Shown one piece after another: positions 1 through 9,359 of a stretch of DNA of 16,785 bases (the stretch's first letter is position 1; every line of letters starts with the position of its first letter). Both the position numbers and the translations under genes were made by a program. Origin of the DNA: Isohypsibius dastychi (lineage: Eukaryota > Tardigrada > Eutardigrada > Parachela > Isohypsibiidae); assembly GCA_034696485.1 (NCBI GenBank), contig JAQIWT010000648.1, forward strand, positions 1-16,785, in the 5' to 3' direction. The notes under the pieces are model-generated. The model ran no database searches. It saw nothing but the letters and a program-made list of their open reading frames with translations, and was not told where the DNA came from.

Positions 1-79
1 ATAACAGCTTACAGTTCACAGGTCGCAGTTCATCACTGCGCTGCCCTGCAGAGTTTCCCGAGGTTTTTTCTCTGAGCAG

Positions 80-312
80 AGGGCTTAAATTCACAATCGG
101 GCAAGACGGCGACCAAACCTTCACAAAACCAATTTACGGATACCCGAACGATAAGGAAACATTGTTGAAGTTCAAGCTTGGAATTGCGCAAAGAGCAAAT
201 GTTGCTTTAAGAATGGTCGACGTAAAATTATTCGATTCCATGTGTGGTTTGGAGAAGTACGGAGCATTCTGCAGTTTGTATACGTGTTCAGTAGGTAACC
301 ATATGAAATGAA
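80..312 (+). pseudogene. Coding-like fragment of an unidentified protein
   Basis: An open plus-strand stretch reads FKFTIGQDGDQTFTKPIYGY and continues through a segment with three to four cysteines (MCGLEKYGAFCSLYTC) before a TGA at 310-312. It follows a plausible 3' splice site (ttttttctctgagcag, ending near 79). The composition (many charged residues, Gly, evenly spaced hydrophobics) is protein-like, and the antisense frames are less so. I do not recognise the family; the cysteines suggest an extracellular or disulfide-bonded domain, which is inference only. There is no start codon in context and no downstream frame that continues cleanly, so it is either one exon of a gene or part of a relic. 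It belongs with the other pieces up to 2080. Confidence 0.35.
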
Positions 313-739
313 ACGCAACTCTACTCTCCGAGGAGTTTTCCAAGATGTCGCAAGGGAGTCAAGTTTGTCACAGAAGCCATGTTTTCTGAAAACGGAATCA
401 ATGCGGTTAACAGAATACCGAAAGCATGTTCTCTGATTTTGGAATGTTTTTTTTCGAAGACATACAAAAGCGGAGGTCGAAAAACCAGATATTCAAGAAA
501 CTGTCCGTTTCTGCTGTGGTCTCAAAACGGAAAAGTCTGCGATCTTATCATGGCCATTAACACAACCAACAAATTCTCTTCATCTAGATGACCACATTTC
601 CAAAGATTGAAGGCCACTACGAATTTCTTCCGTCAAACCATACCCATTTTGAGAAATTCGCAAATAATCATTTCCGTTCGTGGAACTGAAGAGCAAAAAC
701 GGGAGCGCATTGACGGTAATTTGATCAATTTTCCCAGTG

Positions 740-1300
740 GTAAGCTTGACCGCTATTTTAGTGAAAAAAACAAATTTTATTCTGGCATATACTCTGTTGC
801 AGTATGAATTTTATCAAAAGTGGTCCACCAGTGACTGCTCGGAACTCACCATGTCAATTGAGAATTCACAGGATGAAATGAAAGGGGTAAGAGGAAGAAT
901 AATTTCAAATTCTGTTTCAGTAGATGGGTAATGCTAAGAATTAGCGAATTTGCTAACGCTGATTGGAACCGGGACCGTCACCTTCAATTTACAGCGAGAC
1001 GTGTATTATAGAATATGGCCTCTCCCGTCTGAGTTACAGGGAATTCCAGGTTGACTCCGGTTTCAGCCCAAATCCGGAGAACGTAACTTGTTCAGTGGGC
1101 TTCGACAACCAAATGGACGAAGTCGTCTCAATCCATGTCTACCAAAAAGCTTAAGAGCAGGTTAATTGTGGATACAGATCCTATTTCCGAGTAACAAGCA
1201 GATCTGGTGAATACGTCGATTATCCATTGGTTCAGGACGCACCATTCAGAAAAACTCCTGCAAATGGGTCGTTGTATCAGGTGACGCGTTCGCAGGTTCT
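740..1300 (+). pseudogene. Broken coding-like stretch, unidentified
   Basis: Several short plus-strand segments in different frames look protein-like. One contains YEFYQKWSTSDCSELTMSIE (about 806-890) and is followed by a donor-like ggtaag and an acceptor-like tctgtttcag near 919, but that interval is only about 35 bp. A second reads SGFSPNPENVTCSVGFDNQM (about 1060-1120). After a TAA it continues in the same frame as VNCGYRSYFRVTSRSGEYVD and further to a TAA near 1330. N-glycosylation-like NxT/S sites and cysteines recur. The segments cannot be joined without frameshifts, so this is best read as a decayed gene. No family was recognised. Confidence 0.3.
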
Positions 1301-1434
1301 GATTATCCAGTTGATAACCCAGCCATGTTAACAGCATGCAATCGCGGAAGGACCGCGACGCCATCGGTACCGACGTACGATGTCGCCTATGGTGTTTGGA
1401 CGTTTTTAGAGAGTCCACGCTGAAGTGATCCCGC

Positions 1435-2081
1435 TTGCACCAGGAAGTAAATCCTCAAAGGTTTGGGAAGTGCGGCGCATTAACGCTACCGTACTATGAT
1501 TTAGGTTTTGGAACATACTCTTTTTCAGGCAATGTTTTGCAATTCCTTCTGACTCGTGTAATTGAATTCAAACATCTGCCTAATGACGAGTTTTTGAAAA
1601 TACGGACTATGGAGAACAAGACCGTTCTGGAGAGCCCAGTGACCTTATATTTTCTCGGAAGGTATTACCCGGTGAGCGATAACATAGAATTGGATTACGG
1701 AATAGAGGCATCAAATTAACACGCACCCTGTATGATTCGGTGCAGAACTATGGCGTTCCGTGTATCTAGGTCTACTTGTACACAGATGACAATATCTTGC
1801 CACCATATTTAGGCCTCCAGCCAGATATTTTGCGCCCTGAGATTACAAGGCTGGTCGAATTCAACGCAACTGGATTCACCGCCCAAATTGCAACTGATCG
1901 AACATCTATTTCACTGGATTATAAAAAGCTTGGAGCTTCCGTGAGAAGAAAAGACATGTCTCCTGTCGTTTTGCCATACGTCTCAATGTATATATGTGGG
2001 TATACATGGGGAATCAAATTTACTAGTGTTGATCGTTGCTGTATTCACTCGAAAATACCCACATTCTTTCACCCACATTAA
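1435..2081 (+). pseudogene. Broken coding-like stretch, unidentified, entering a hairpin
   Basis: An open segment at 1435-1719 contains GNVLQFLLTRVIEFKHLPND after an acceptor-like tctttttcag (about 1521-1530). It ends at a TAA, while the next protein-like segment (KLTRTLYDSVQNYGVPCI, about 1712-1768) is in another frame and hits a TAG. The same frame then continues to 2081 with LPPYLGLQPDILRPEITRLV and VRRKDMSPVVLPYVSM. The last part (1910-1989) is the left arm of the inverted duplication, so the open frame beyond about 1990 is an artefact of that rearrangement. Together with the upstream pieces this may be one degraded gene of at least about 2 kb. Its function is unknown. Confidence 0.3.
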
Positions 2082-2154
2082 GACGTATGGCAAAACGACA
2101 GTAGGCATGTCTTTTCTTCTCACGGAAGCTCCAAGCTTTTTATAATCCAGTGAA
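1910..2154. repeat. Snap-back inverted duplication, about 80-bp arms
   Basis: The left arm 1910-1989 and the right arm 2075-2154 are near-perfect reverse complements over about 80 bp. I see only a few mismatches: tctcct versus cctact in the middle, and tctcaatg versus tcttaatg near the inner end. The 85-bp loop contains a second small inverted pair (atgtgggtat near 1993 and atacccacat near 2064), so the structure is a stepped hairpin. The left arm is in frame with coding-like sequence and the right arm is not, which suggests that coding DNA was copied in inverse orientation. Confidence 0.85.
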
Positions 2155-2737
2155 TTCTTGCATTTCTAAAGTCATCTACCTGCGTTCTTGTTATTCTGAG
2201 AGATTCTAGAATAATTGTAGTCTTTGGTCCGTTTGGAATGTTTAAGTGCGCATCTGTAACCAATTGCCAAACACTGTTTCGCACTTCTGCATTTGTTGCT
2301 GTTTTAGAAATATAATACCAGTTGTGCCATTTCTAAGTCTGTACGATATGAGACAGTACTGAAGTGCTAATTGCTTTAATTCGGCAATAATTTGTCATTC
2401 TATGAGAATGTTTTGTGAAAGTTTGTGTTAGCTGATTTTGCGAAAAATGTTCAGTCCATATGATCCTTGCATTGCCATGACTGGAAGTCCATGACATCTT
2501 CATTTTTAAAACCTCGATCAGTTGACTTAGACTCTTGAAAAGTCGTGTCGTTGAATCTGTTCAACGTGCATCAGGAGTACATCATGCTTTAGTGGAAACT
2601 GGAAACTCGACATCGTAAAGGGAACCTTTCAAAAAGGGATGGGGTGTGGCCGGCGATCGGGAATACAACATACACTTTTCCGCTTTTTCCGCAGTATTCT
2701 GCTCCTTCTGTAAGAACTTTTTCTTTTGTTCTAGAAT
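2155..2737. other. Anonymous AT-rich interval
   Basis: I see no coding-like frame, RNA gene or repeat here beyond short homopolymers. The interval begins directly after the right arm of the snap-back duplication. Confidence 0.5.
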
Positions 2738-3058
2738 TCATCTTTTTGGCATTTTGAGCACCTTTTCCAACGGAGTTTTGTTCAAAATAAAATTTTCTAA
2801 CTTTTTCTCTGTTGAGTATCTGACCTTCTCTCTTTTCTCTCTTGTAACGATTCGCGGGGACAAAATGGGGAAAGAGTTCTTTCTCCATATGGGAACTGCA
2901 CAGCGATTCAGTCTTTCATAGCATATTTTATGCTGTACTGGACTTATACCTTTTCGCCAAAAAGTTGAACAAACTTGGGTTGGCGGAGGCCTAATTTCAG
3001 CTTCGATTGTTAAAATATCGAACAGATGGATTTTGTTGTTTTCCAGCGTTGAAGTAAT
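2738..3058 (-). other. Open frame without start codon, weak coding candidate
   Basis: On the minus strand a frame stays open for about 106 codons between a TGA at 3059-3061 and a TGA at 2738-2740. It includes IRPPPTQVCSTFWRKGISPV and CYERLNRCAVPIWRKNSFPI and ends in a Lys/Glu-rich tail. It has no ATG near its start. Open runs of this length are expected several times by chance in a window of this size, so length alone is not evidence; only the amino-acid composition (Trp, Cys, Pro motifs, charged tail) makes it worth listing. An overlapping minus frame (2589-2888) is similarly open, which argues that low stop density here is compositional. No family was recognised. Confidence 0.2.
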
Positions 3059-3061
3059 TCA

Positions 3062-4236
3062 TTGGTAATCTTGTTTATTCACTTGCTGATATCAAAACCC
3101 GATAAAGTGCGTTTCCCCCTATAAACCAAACATAAATGTGTATCAAACATGTTAGAAGGAGTGCAAGCCCTCGAATTTCGACGGTTGTAAAGATAACTGT
3201 AATTCTAGCCGCAAGTAACATCAACAGAAACGCGTATTCACGACCACGTAGAATTACTGTGTCGATTATGCCGAAAAGCAGTGAAGCATCTTGCCGTTTT
3301 TCGTTATTTGCGGTGATTTGCTGCCGCGAGTAAGTTAGTTAGGCCGCTGCCCCCTCGCATCATTCTGTTCAGGTTTTGCACAGCATCCTCGACCAGAATG
3401 TATGTATTCTTGATCATACAGAAAAACTTGGGTTACATTTTGAGACACACCTGATACGAGGTCTGGAAAATGTTGTGGACAGTTGAAAATCGCCATAGAT
3501 ACATCATGTAGAAACAGGGATTCTCCCAACACAACCCAGTTTCACTGAACCTTGCTTTTTCATCGAAAATTTTTCAACAGCTTTTTAAAAGCAGACTGCA
3601 AGCTTAGCTCAGATAGATGTATGCAGAAATGCATCATGCGCGATATAACAGTGAACAGCGACCGAGAGATTCAAAGTAAGGATTTTGGGCAGGATCGGTG
3701 AAATTCAATGAGACCCAAAATGCGTTCTTGCTAGCGTTCGGTTTTCGGATATGACAGTCTGATAAACTGATTGTATCAATATTACTAGTGCATGGATTAG
3801 CTCATATAATCATTACTGGCGGAATTATCGAGTCCGCACTCCTGCTATTTACAGAAAACTTTATTTGTTTACTGAGTGAATAATGAAGTGAAACAAGCGG
3901 CAGCCTATGCAAATTAGCAGAACTATTGCTTACTCTTTCGTAGAAAATGCACCGATGAATTTGTTGTTGGCTTGAAATTAGGCAATTACTCCCAGTTCTC
4001 ACCAAGCCTGCCTGCAACAGTAAGAAACGCATTTCGACCAACCTTTCTCACCTAGCGGGCAGATTGGCTGAAAGGCTAGATCAGATTATGAATTGCGAAC
4101 CCGCTCTCAATGGAGTACGTCATCGATGCAGGATGTAGACAAGGATATAAGGTGGATTATTCGCTCATGCGCTCTTGGCATTATCGCAGTGGCTTCTGTT
4201 GCCAGTGTTTGACGGTAATTACCGCTGAGTGAGCCA
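3062..4236. other. Anonymous interval
   Basis: Short open frames occur on both strands (for example 3136-3333 plus and 3802-4041 minus), but none shows a recognisable motif, splice context or biased composition. A tRNA-like GGGTTCG string on the minus strand near 4100 was examined and does not form a T-arm. Confidence 0.4.
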
Positions 4237-4488
4237 TTGTCAGTAGCTTCTGTTCCTCACTACCGTCCTGAGAAATCACCCACCGATCTGGATATAGATT
4301 TCCAGACCGAATCGAATCAACAAGACAGCCATGGTGAAGTTTTGGATGCCGACTCTGACGATACAAACTCACGGCAATCTTTCGGGAACATTCCGCAGCA
4401 AAAGGGAGGTATCAGCCCACTCCAAGGTCGCGCGGAAACATCAACGGAAACAGACAGCTAACGAATCTGCCGCCACGGGAGCAAACAG
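4237..4488 (+). other. Possible exon encoding a disordered acidic then basic segment
   Basis: After an acceptor-like ccattgtcag (about 4232-4241), the plus strand encodes an acidic, Ser/Gln-rich stretch with EVLDADSDDTNSRQSFGNIP and then KGG. Moving to a neighbouring frame continues as a basic stretch (KVARKHQRKQTANESAATGA) up to a donor-like acag|gtacga at 4489. The order acidic run, IPQ, basic run, donor resembles the first exon of the hAT-like transposase at 15130-15410 (VDSDSDSEPSTSNGRRQKLC then KIPQAKR). That resemblance is in composition and short motifs only, so a relation is speculative. The single frame ends in a stop at 4459-4461. Confidence 0.22.
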
Positions 4489-5253
4489 GTACGAAACGAT
4501 CTGCTCGTACTGAAATTAAAGTTTGCATCTGCCAAACGTGTTTTGTTCGATACATCAATCGGTGAAGTTGATCGATCGCCGCGCGTGAATTTTGGTATAT
4601 GATAGTAAAAAGTTTTGCTTATGGAAGCAATTCATTCAGGTGTGAGATTCAAACCAAGGTGTGAAAACGTTTCTGAAAATATGACACCTTGAAATCAGCT
4701 TAAATATAAAACTTCATCATAGCATTTGTAAGAATCGCTGAGTCAACCTGAGGAAAGCTCATTTCTATCGACTTCATGCTTCACATTTCAGAATAAGCTC
4801 ATGTTAGCTTATTCAAGAAGCTGTCACCTTGAAAATAGTTACCAGTCTCCGGAAATACTATTTCCATGACAAGACATGCCTGATAAAATTAATTTCCGTG
4901 CAACATCTACATTTTTTTTTCTGTATGAATCATTATTGTCCTCAAAAAACTGGTATCGAAAAATCAAGATTTTGTAAGATTTCAGAAAGTCAGCTGTGCT
5001 CTAGCACCTCCAAGAGTGAAACCGAAGGTACTTCGACTGAGCACACATTTTGCAATCATTTTGACTTCTTTGGAACAGCTAGTGGCTTGAATTATCAGTG
5101 TTGAGGATGCGTACGTTGTTCACAGAGGAGATCGTGCCCATCATGAAGTGAACGAGTAAGAACTTCAGGTGACATTACATCACATTACTCCAGATTACAT
5201 TTATTACATTATTCACCTGAGAGGAACCGAGCAATGATCATTAAATTTTTCAG
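4489..5253. other. Anonymous interval with a small hairpin
   Basis: I see no supported gene. A perfect 9-bp inverted repeat (gaataagct / agcttattc, arms 4791-4799 and 4806-4814, 6-nt loop) lies in it. An imprecise ATTACA-rich patch lies at about 5163-5215. An open frame at 4829-5104 has no recognisable features. Confidence 0.4.
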
Positions 5254-5446
5254 GAAGGTGAAAACTTTTTTGTCTCGTGTAAAATGTCAAGACGGAGGCC
5301 GCGATTCAACCTCAAGCTACTCAAATCAAACAGAAACAGGTCGACCCGAACCGCCAATGACTCCGGTTGATGACGAAGCGATTTTTGTGTGGGATGGCCC
5401 CTTCCTGTATGCACAGTCTGTTTTTTTATTCTCAGCTGAAGGGTGA
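5254..5446 (+). other. Weak exon candidate, unidentified
   Basis: Following an acceptor-like aaatttttcag (about 5244-5254), a plus-strand frame encodes a polar stretch (CQDGGRDSTSSYSNQTETGR) and then PEPPMTPVDDEAIFVWDGPF before a TGA at 5444-5446. The composition could be a real disordered exon, but no family, start or partner exon is visible. It lies on the opposite strand and just downstream of the Mutator-like pseudogene. Confidence 0.2.
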
Positions 5447-5707
5447 GTCGGGGTTACAATCCATATTTTATTATGCTCAGATGTACAAAAACGTCACGCG
5501 TTCTACACCGCAGTGTTTCGAAGACTAAAAGTGAGAATCAAACTGATATAGCACTGTTCGTTTTTCCGCAACCTTTTCCATCTCTTTTGGGGCAAACTAT
5601 TCGAGCGCAGTATACAATTTTTCAATTGTGTCTCTATAGTCATCATTCCAAGTACAAGTTGCAATGTCAACAGCAGTTTGTATGCTCATTTTCATCGAAA
5701 AGTTTTC

Positions 5708-5766
5708 CTGAAAAACGTTGACTTTGAAGTGATTACTCTAAAATAATGGTGTGATCATCGGCTCAC
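5708..5766 (-). other. Intron of the Mutator-like pseudogene (59 bp)
   Basis: The donor ccaaa|gtgagcc at 5766 and the acceptor gtttttcag ending at 5708 join RFCPK to ENFSMKMSIQTAVDIATCTW in frame. A conserved Pro-Lys immediately before the boundary and an alpha-helical segment after it fit the C-terminal part of the family. Confidence 0.75.
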
Positions 5767-6456
5767 TTTGGGGCAGAATCTCTATACAAGACTGTGAAAA
5801 GATTCATTCCGTGAAAAAGAATAATCGTGCAGAAGCTTATCAAGCCTCTCGGGTTTTGTGAGATCCTCAAAAACGTATCGAACTGCATCCATAAATTTTT
5901 CAGCGATATGACCTTTTTGCTTGTATGGAATACCGCTTCTCGCCGCCCTATAAAAACTGCACCACGTTTCATTTTCTTTTGGACAGTTTCTGTAAAAAAC
6001 ACGCTTTTGTATCACATGAATCAATTTCTTGCAAAATATGCTGTTCAATAATGAGATAAAACATTTGCGCGAAAAATAAATCTTGCATTTTCTACTTAAA
6101 TCCATTGTGATACACTTATTTCAACTCATTCGTGTCGGCCGCTTTTGTGATAAAAGATTGCCTAGATAGCATCTGACTGTTCGTTTTGGCTCCCGTCTTT
6201 TTTTGCTATTGTCCGAATAGCATGGGCAACATAGGTCGACATTTGTTTCACCATTCCTTCAGTTAGGCGCCCTTCCCCTTTCAACGAAAGCTTGTCCTTT
6301 GTTCTGCATGAATTCCGAGCGGTATTCAAACGCTTAATGAAAGATTTGCTCGAATGATTTTTGTCGGCCAAAGATATCACGGGAAACAGTTTTCCGTAAA
6401 TATCGTTCACGAATTCAAATGCCTTGCTATCTCCATCTCTGACCAGTTCCGTGTAC

Positions 6457-6558
6457 CTGAAATTGAATTTAAATGAGTTGATTAACTACTGGTAGTCACG
6501 ATATTCCTGCATGGTAGACCTTTTTTTTTCTCGATATTCTTTGGATACAGTTTTGTAC
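6457..6558 (-). other. Intron of the Mutator-like pseudogene (102 bp)
   Basis: The donor cag|gtacaaaac (reading down from 6558) and the acceptor aaattcaatttcag (ending at 6457) split one codon. Splicing joins the segment ending IEKFQF directly to YTELVRDGDSK, which is the expected continuity in this transposase family. That makes the call independent of generic splice scoring. Confidence 0.8.
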
Positions 6559-7390
6559 CTGAATTGAAATTTCTCAATCGATTGACTGAGGATATTACTA
6601 ATGCCGTTGACTTCCATTCCACCAGAATAGCCTTTGTGGTTTTTTTATCATTTGTGGTCATCCATATCGTTTGTGATTTGTCGCGAACAATTTCAGCAGA
6701 AACTGTAGGAAACAGACGTATCTAAGAGATCGCCGGTGTCCGCTGACATCATAGTGCACACTCCATTCCGAGATATATGTCCACTGTTAGCCCAGCTACA
6801 ATCTCCACAAATGATCACATCAAAAACTTTTTTTTCCGGCATCCCCAAAAAAGTTCGCAGTCAAGCGCTGCGTCCCTCTTACTTTCTTCGGCCATTTCGC
6901 ACAGAACTGTATGAATTCTGTTGACCATCTTTTGATAGGGTCTCTCACTTAGCAATCCGGTTCCCATCGCGGCTCGGAATAATCTTGTTTTGGAAAACTT
7001 TATCCCGAGGAGACGTCCCGCTAGAACAGATAATTTGCTCACCACAAACGCACCCGTATCATCTTGCGGCAAAGTCCGCGAAGCACGACAATGTAGCTTG
7101 TTTTTGCAGATTATTCCGATTTCATAGGCAGCCCCTCGTCTTTGCAAAAGTTTAAAATCTAAACGGTTTTTGCAATGTCGAGTTTCTTTTACGGTGTTCG
7201 GTTGTTATCGATTGCAATGGTTCCCGAAAATATACCGGAGGAAAAATTCGGGAGACCTTATTATGTTCTGCGGGAACTCGATAACGGACTTGTGGGTTCG
7301 CTTCCTAAATTTGCGTGAACCTGGACTCCTTGCCGTTTCCGAAAAAGAATTTTGCAAAATCTCAAAGGGTGGAATGAAGCAGTGTAGATG

Positions 7391-8914
7391 ATGTTGAGCT
7401 GGCTACTGGCTAGTGATTGTTTGCTTTGACAAGTTTTTTCACATGTTATCGAGCATTTAATCCAACTGCTAATTTGCTTTTACCCGAAGCCGCGCGCGCG
7501 GTCAGTTATGAGCGGTCAAAACACGGGCAAGAAAGTGGACCACGTTTACGGTCACCAGTTCAATTCAGTTTTCACAAAAAAGCGATGAAGTTCTAGTCTT
7601 AATTCCCATGAAAATTCTCGGTCAAAAAATAATTTCAAAATATCGTTGCATGCAGTTTGAATCGGTCAAATTATGAAAGCTTTGTTGTTTCTGAATTTTT
7701 CTTCAATATGCTATCACAAATATCCTTAGATGTGTAAATGTCATGCAGCAGTTTTATAGTTTCTGTTTCAGGGTTGTTCAAGGATCTGCCTGATTTTCGT
7801 AGCACTTTTGGTGATGTCTCTTTGTGATATGTACATTGATACTAAATCTCTGAAAACATTCTGATAAAAACACATGATTTTGGCCTCATGCAATGAATTA
7901 TCCGATACTGCTTCTCCGAGAACTTAAATTTTCGGTATTCTTCTGTAATGAGGTCGAACAAGAGCCTGGCTCTGAATAATGCCTGACTAGTTCCATTCAC
8001 TCACCAGGTGTCGGGTGAATAATTAGCAGCCAGGTACTACAAGAATCTGTCCTCGTAGTAATTTTCTACCTAGCATTTTTCATAGCAGGAATACCATATC
8101 CTTAGCTACACTTAGACCAAAATCAAATTTGATGGGTTTGTCCTGTAAAACTGGTGGGTACCCCTCTCGTTGTGATACCATACATATTATGCTGCTGTTC
8201 ATTTTGAAGAATTTCATTGTAAACGAATTGTTGTGGGTCAACGAGAACTGAGAACAAGGCGAAAAGTTGTAAAGTAAGTTGTTTCTGATTGGTCGGTTGA
8301 CCCGAATCCCCCCCCCCCCCCAGTTTTTCGCCACGCCTAACCTGGATTCCCGTGGACTTATATGTAAAATGGTTTTCAAAACCTCAAACTTCTTGGCACA
8401 ACCTACCCACTACCATTCGCCTAGTCTGCCTCGCTCTGAAAATCTACTCCTACTGCATTCATCTCAGGCAGTAGTAGCCGGCAGTAGGAGCCAGCACTAT
8501 GAGTAGGCTTATAGTATTCAGTTCTCCATCTTGTGTGTGCAGTTTGTTGTGGTTTCATCATTCGCCTTCCTCATTTGCTGATTCTCAAACGACTTCTCCC
8601 ACCGAGAATTCAAATCCTGTCATTCGTCTCTCTTTTTGTGGTTTTTTTGAACTTCGGATCTGGAAAGATGGATAAAAATTTTGTTCTTTTGGTTCGATCA
8701 AAAGAGTACCAGTGCCGTGGCTAAAGCGGTGGCTAATGAGAAAGCCTAAAATGGATGGCATTTAAAGAAAATCGATCATTCCATTTGCAAAAGTCAATCA
8801 TATGAAATTTTGTGATGTGGATGTGGAATAAATGTTTGGTTACCTAATTATTCTGATCGTTCGATATGTCGGTCAGTTATCTCGAACTACGTATCTCCGG
8901 GATCAGCTGAATTC
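7391..8914. other. Anonymous interval upstream of the Mutator-like copy
   Basis: No supported gene. Visible structure: a 12-bp self-complementary alternating run ccgcgcgcgcgg at 7490-7501; a C14 homopolymer at 8308-8321; and a 10-bp inverted repeat ctcctactgc / gcagtaggag at about 8447-8456 and 8481-8490. I could not find terminal inverted repeats for the transposon by eye, though one end should lie here. Confidence 0.4.
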
Positions 8915-9355
8915 TTGGTGAAGTACTTGAACTGCATACCTTCGAGTTCCGTGAAATACGTCTCACAGAGCTCGATTACCTCAACAATGTTCGCTTTTCA
9001 TGACGTCTCGATACTTCATACATGTTTTCAAAACAATATACCTCCTCCGAGTTTAGAGCAGTACGTTATTCTCTCATGCCAAATTTTCGATTGTGACGCA
9101 ATCACGATGCGTACTTTGTTCACACTCAAAAGTCGCCATGTTTTCATCACAAAATACCGTGATCACCACACATCCAACGGAGCTGAGTCACAGTGTGCGT
9201 GTGGATGGAAAAATGCCTATACCACCACTGTACATACTGTGAAACAGAGGCTACACTCTCACTCTGGAACGCCAAATTTACTCTTTGATCGAAATTTCTG
9301 GTGCAAAACTCAATTCCTGATTATAATTCTGAATTTGTTGAACGAGGTTTTTTGA
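8915..9355 (+). other. 146-codon open frame, no recognisable family
   Basis: This is one of the longest uninterrupted frames in the window, but it has no ATG near its start and no recognised motif. It contains CQIFDCD and SQCACGWKNAYTTTVHTVKQ. Reading the same DNA in other frames or antisense does not give a better candidate. Frames of this length are expected by chance here, and the composition (many Ser, Thr, His, Cys) is not convincing, so I treat it as probably non-coding. Confidence 0.15.
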
Positions 9356-9359
9356 ATGA

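Larger units (their letters stand above)
5525..7390 (-). pseudogene. Mutator-like (PF20700-type) DDE transposase, decayed copy
   Basis: The minus strand carries, in order: an N-terminal region (RKFRKRTHK, PQNIIRSPEFFLRYIFGNHC); a helical part (AAMGTGLLSERPYQKMVNRI); VIICGDCSWANSGHISRNGV with the first likely catalytic Asp; TGDLLDT; NHKGYSGGMEVNG; VRDGDSKAF with the second Asp; NHSSKSFIKRL; RLTEGMVKQM; a Cys/Trp motif NCPKENETWC; and RNESFHSLV with the likely catalytic Glu. These are hallmarks, from memory, of Mutator-like transposase-domain proteins of animals. Exons are 7390-6559, 6456 to about 6130, 5989-5767 and 5707 to about 5525. Lesions on the minus strand are TAA 7207-7205, a net one-base frameshift in the A8 run 6835-6828, TGA 6695-6693, TGATAA 6650-6645, TAG 6164-6162, TAG 5784-5782 and TAG 5599-5597. 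No start codon was found. It cannot make active protein. The superfamily is secure by motif order; the subfamily and the element ends are not. Confidence 0.85.

Noticed and set aside
4040-4110. Possible tRNA on the minus strand (GGGTTCG string)
   Set aside because: The five-base stem around the loop does not pair and no matching acceptor or anticodon arm was found.
5827-6051. Plus-strand frame over the Mutator-like third exon
   Set aside because: Antisense shadow of the exon carrying the Cys/Trp and NES motifs.
8915-9355. 146-codon open frame as a real gene
   Set aside because: No start codon in context, no motif, and this length is expected by chance in the window.
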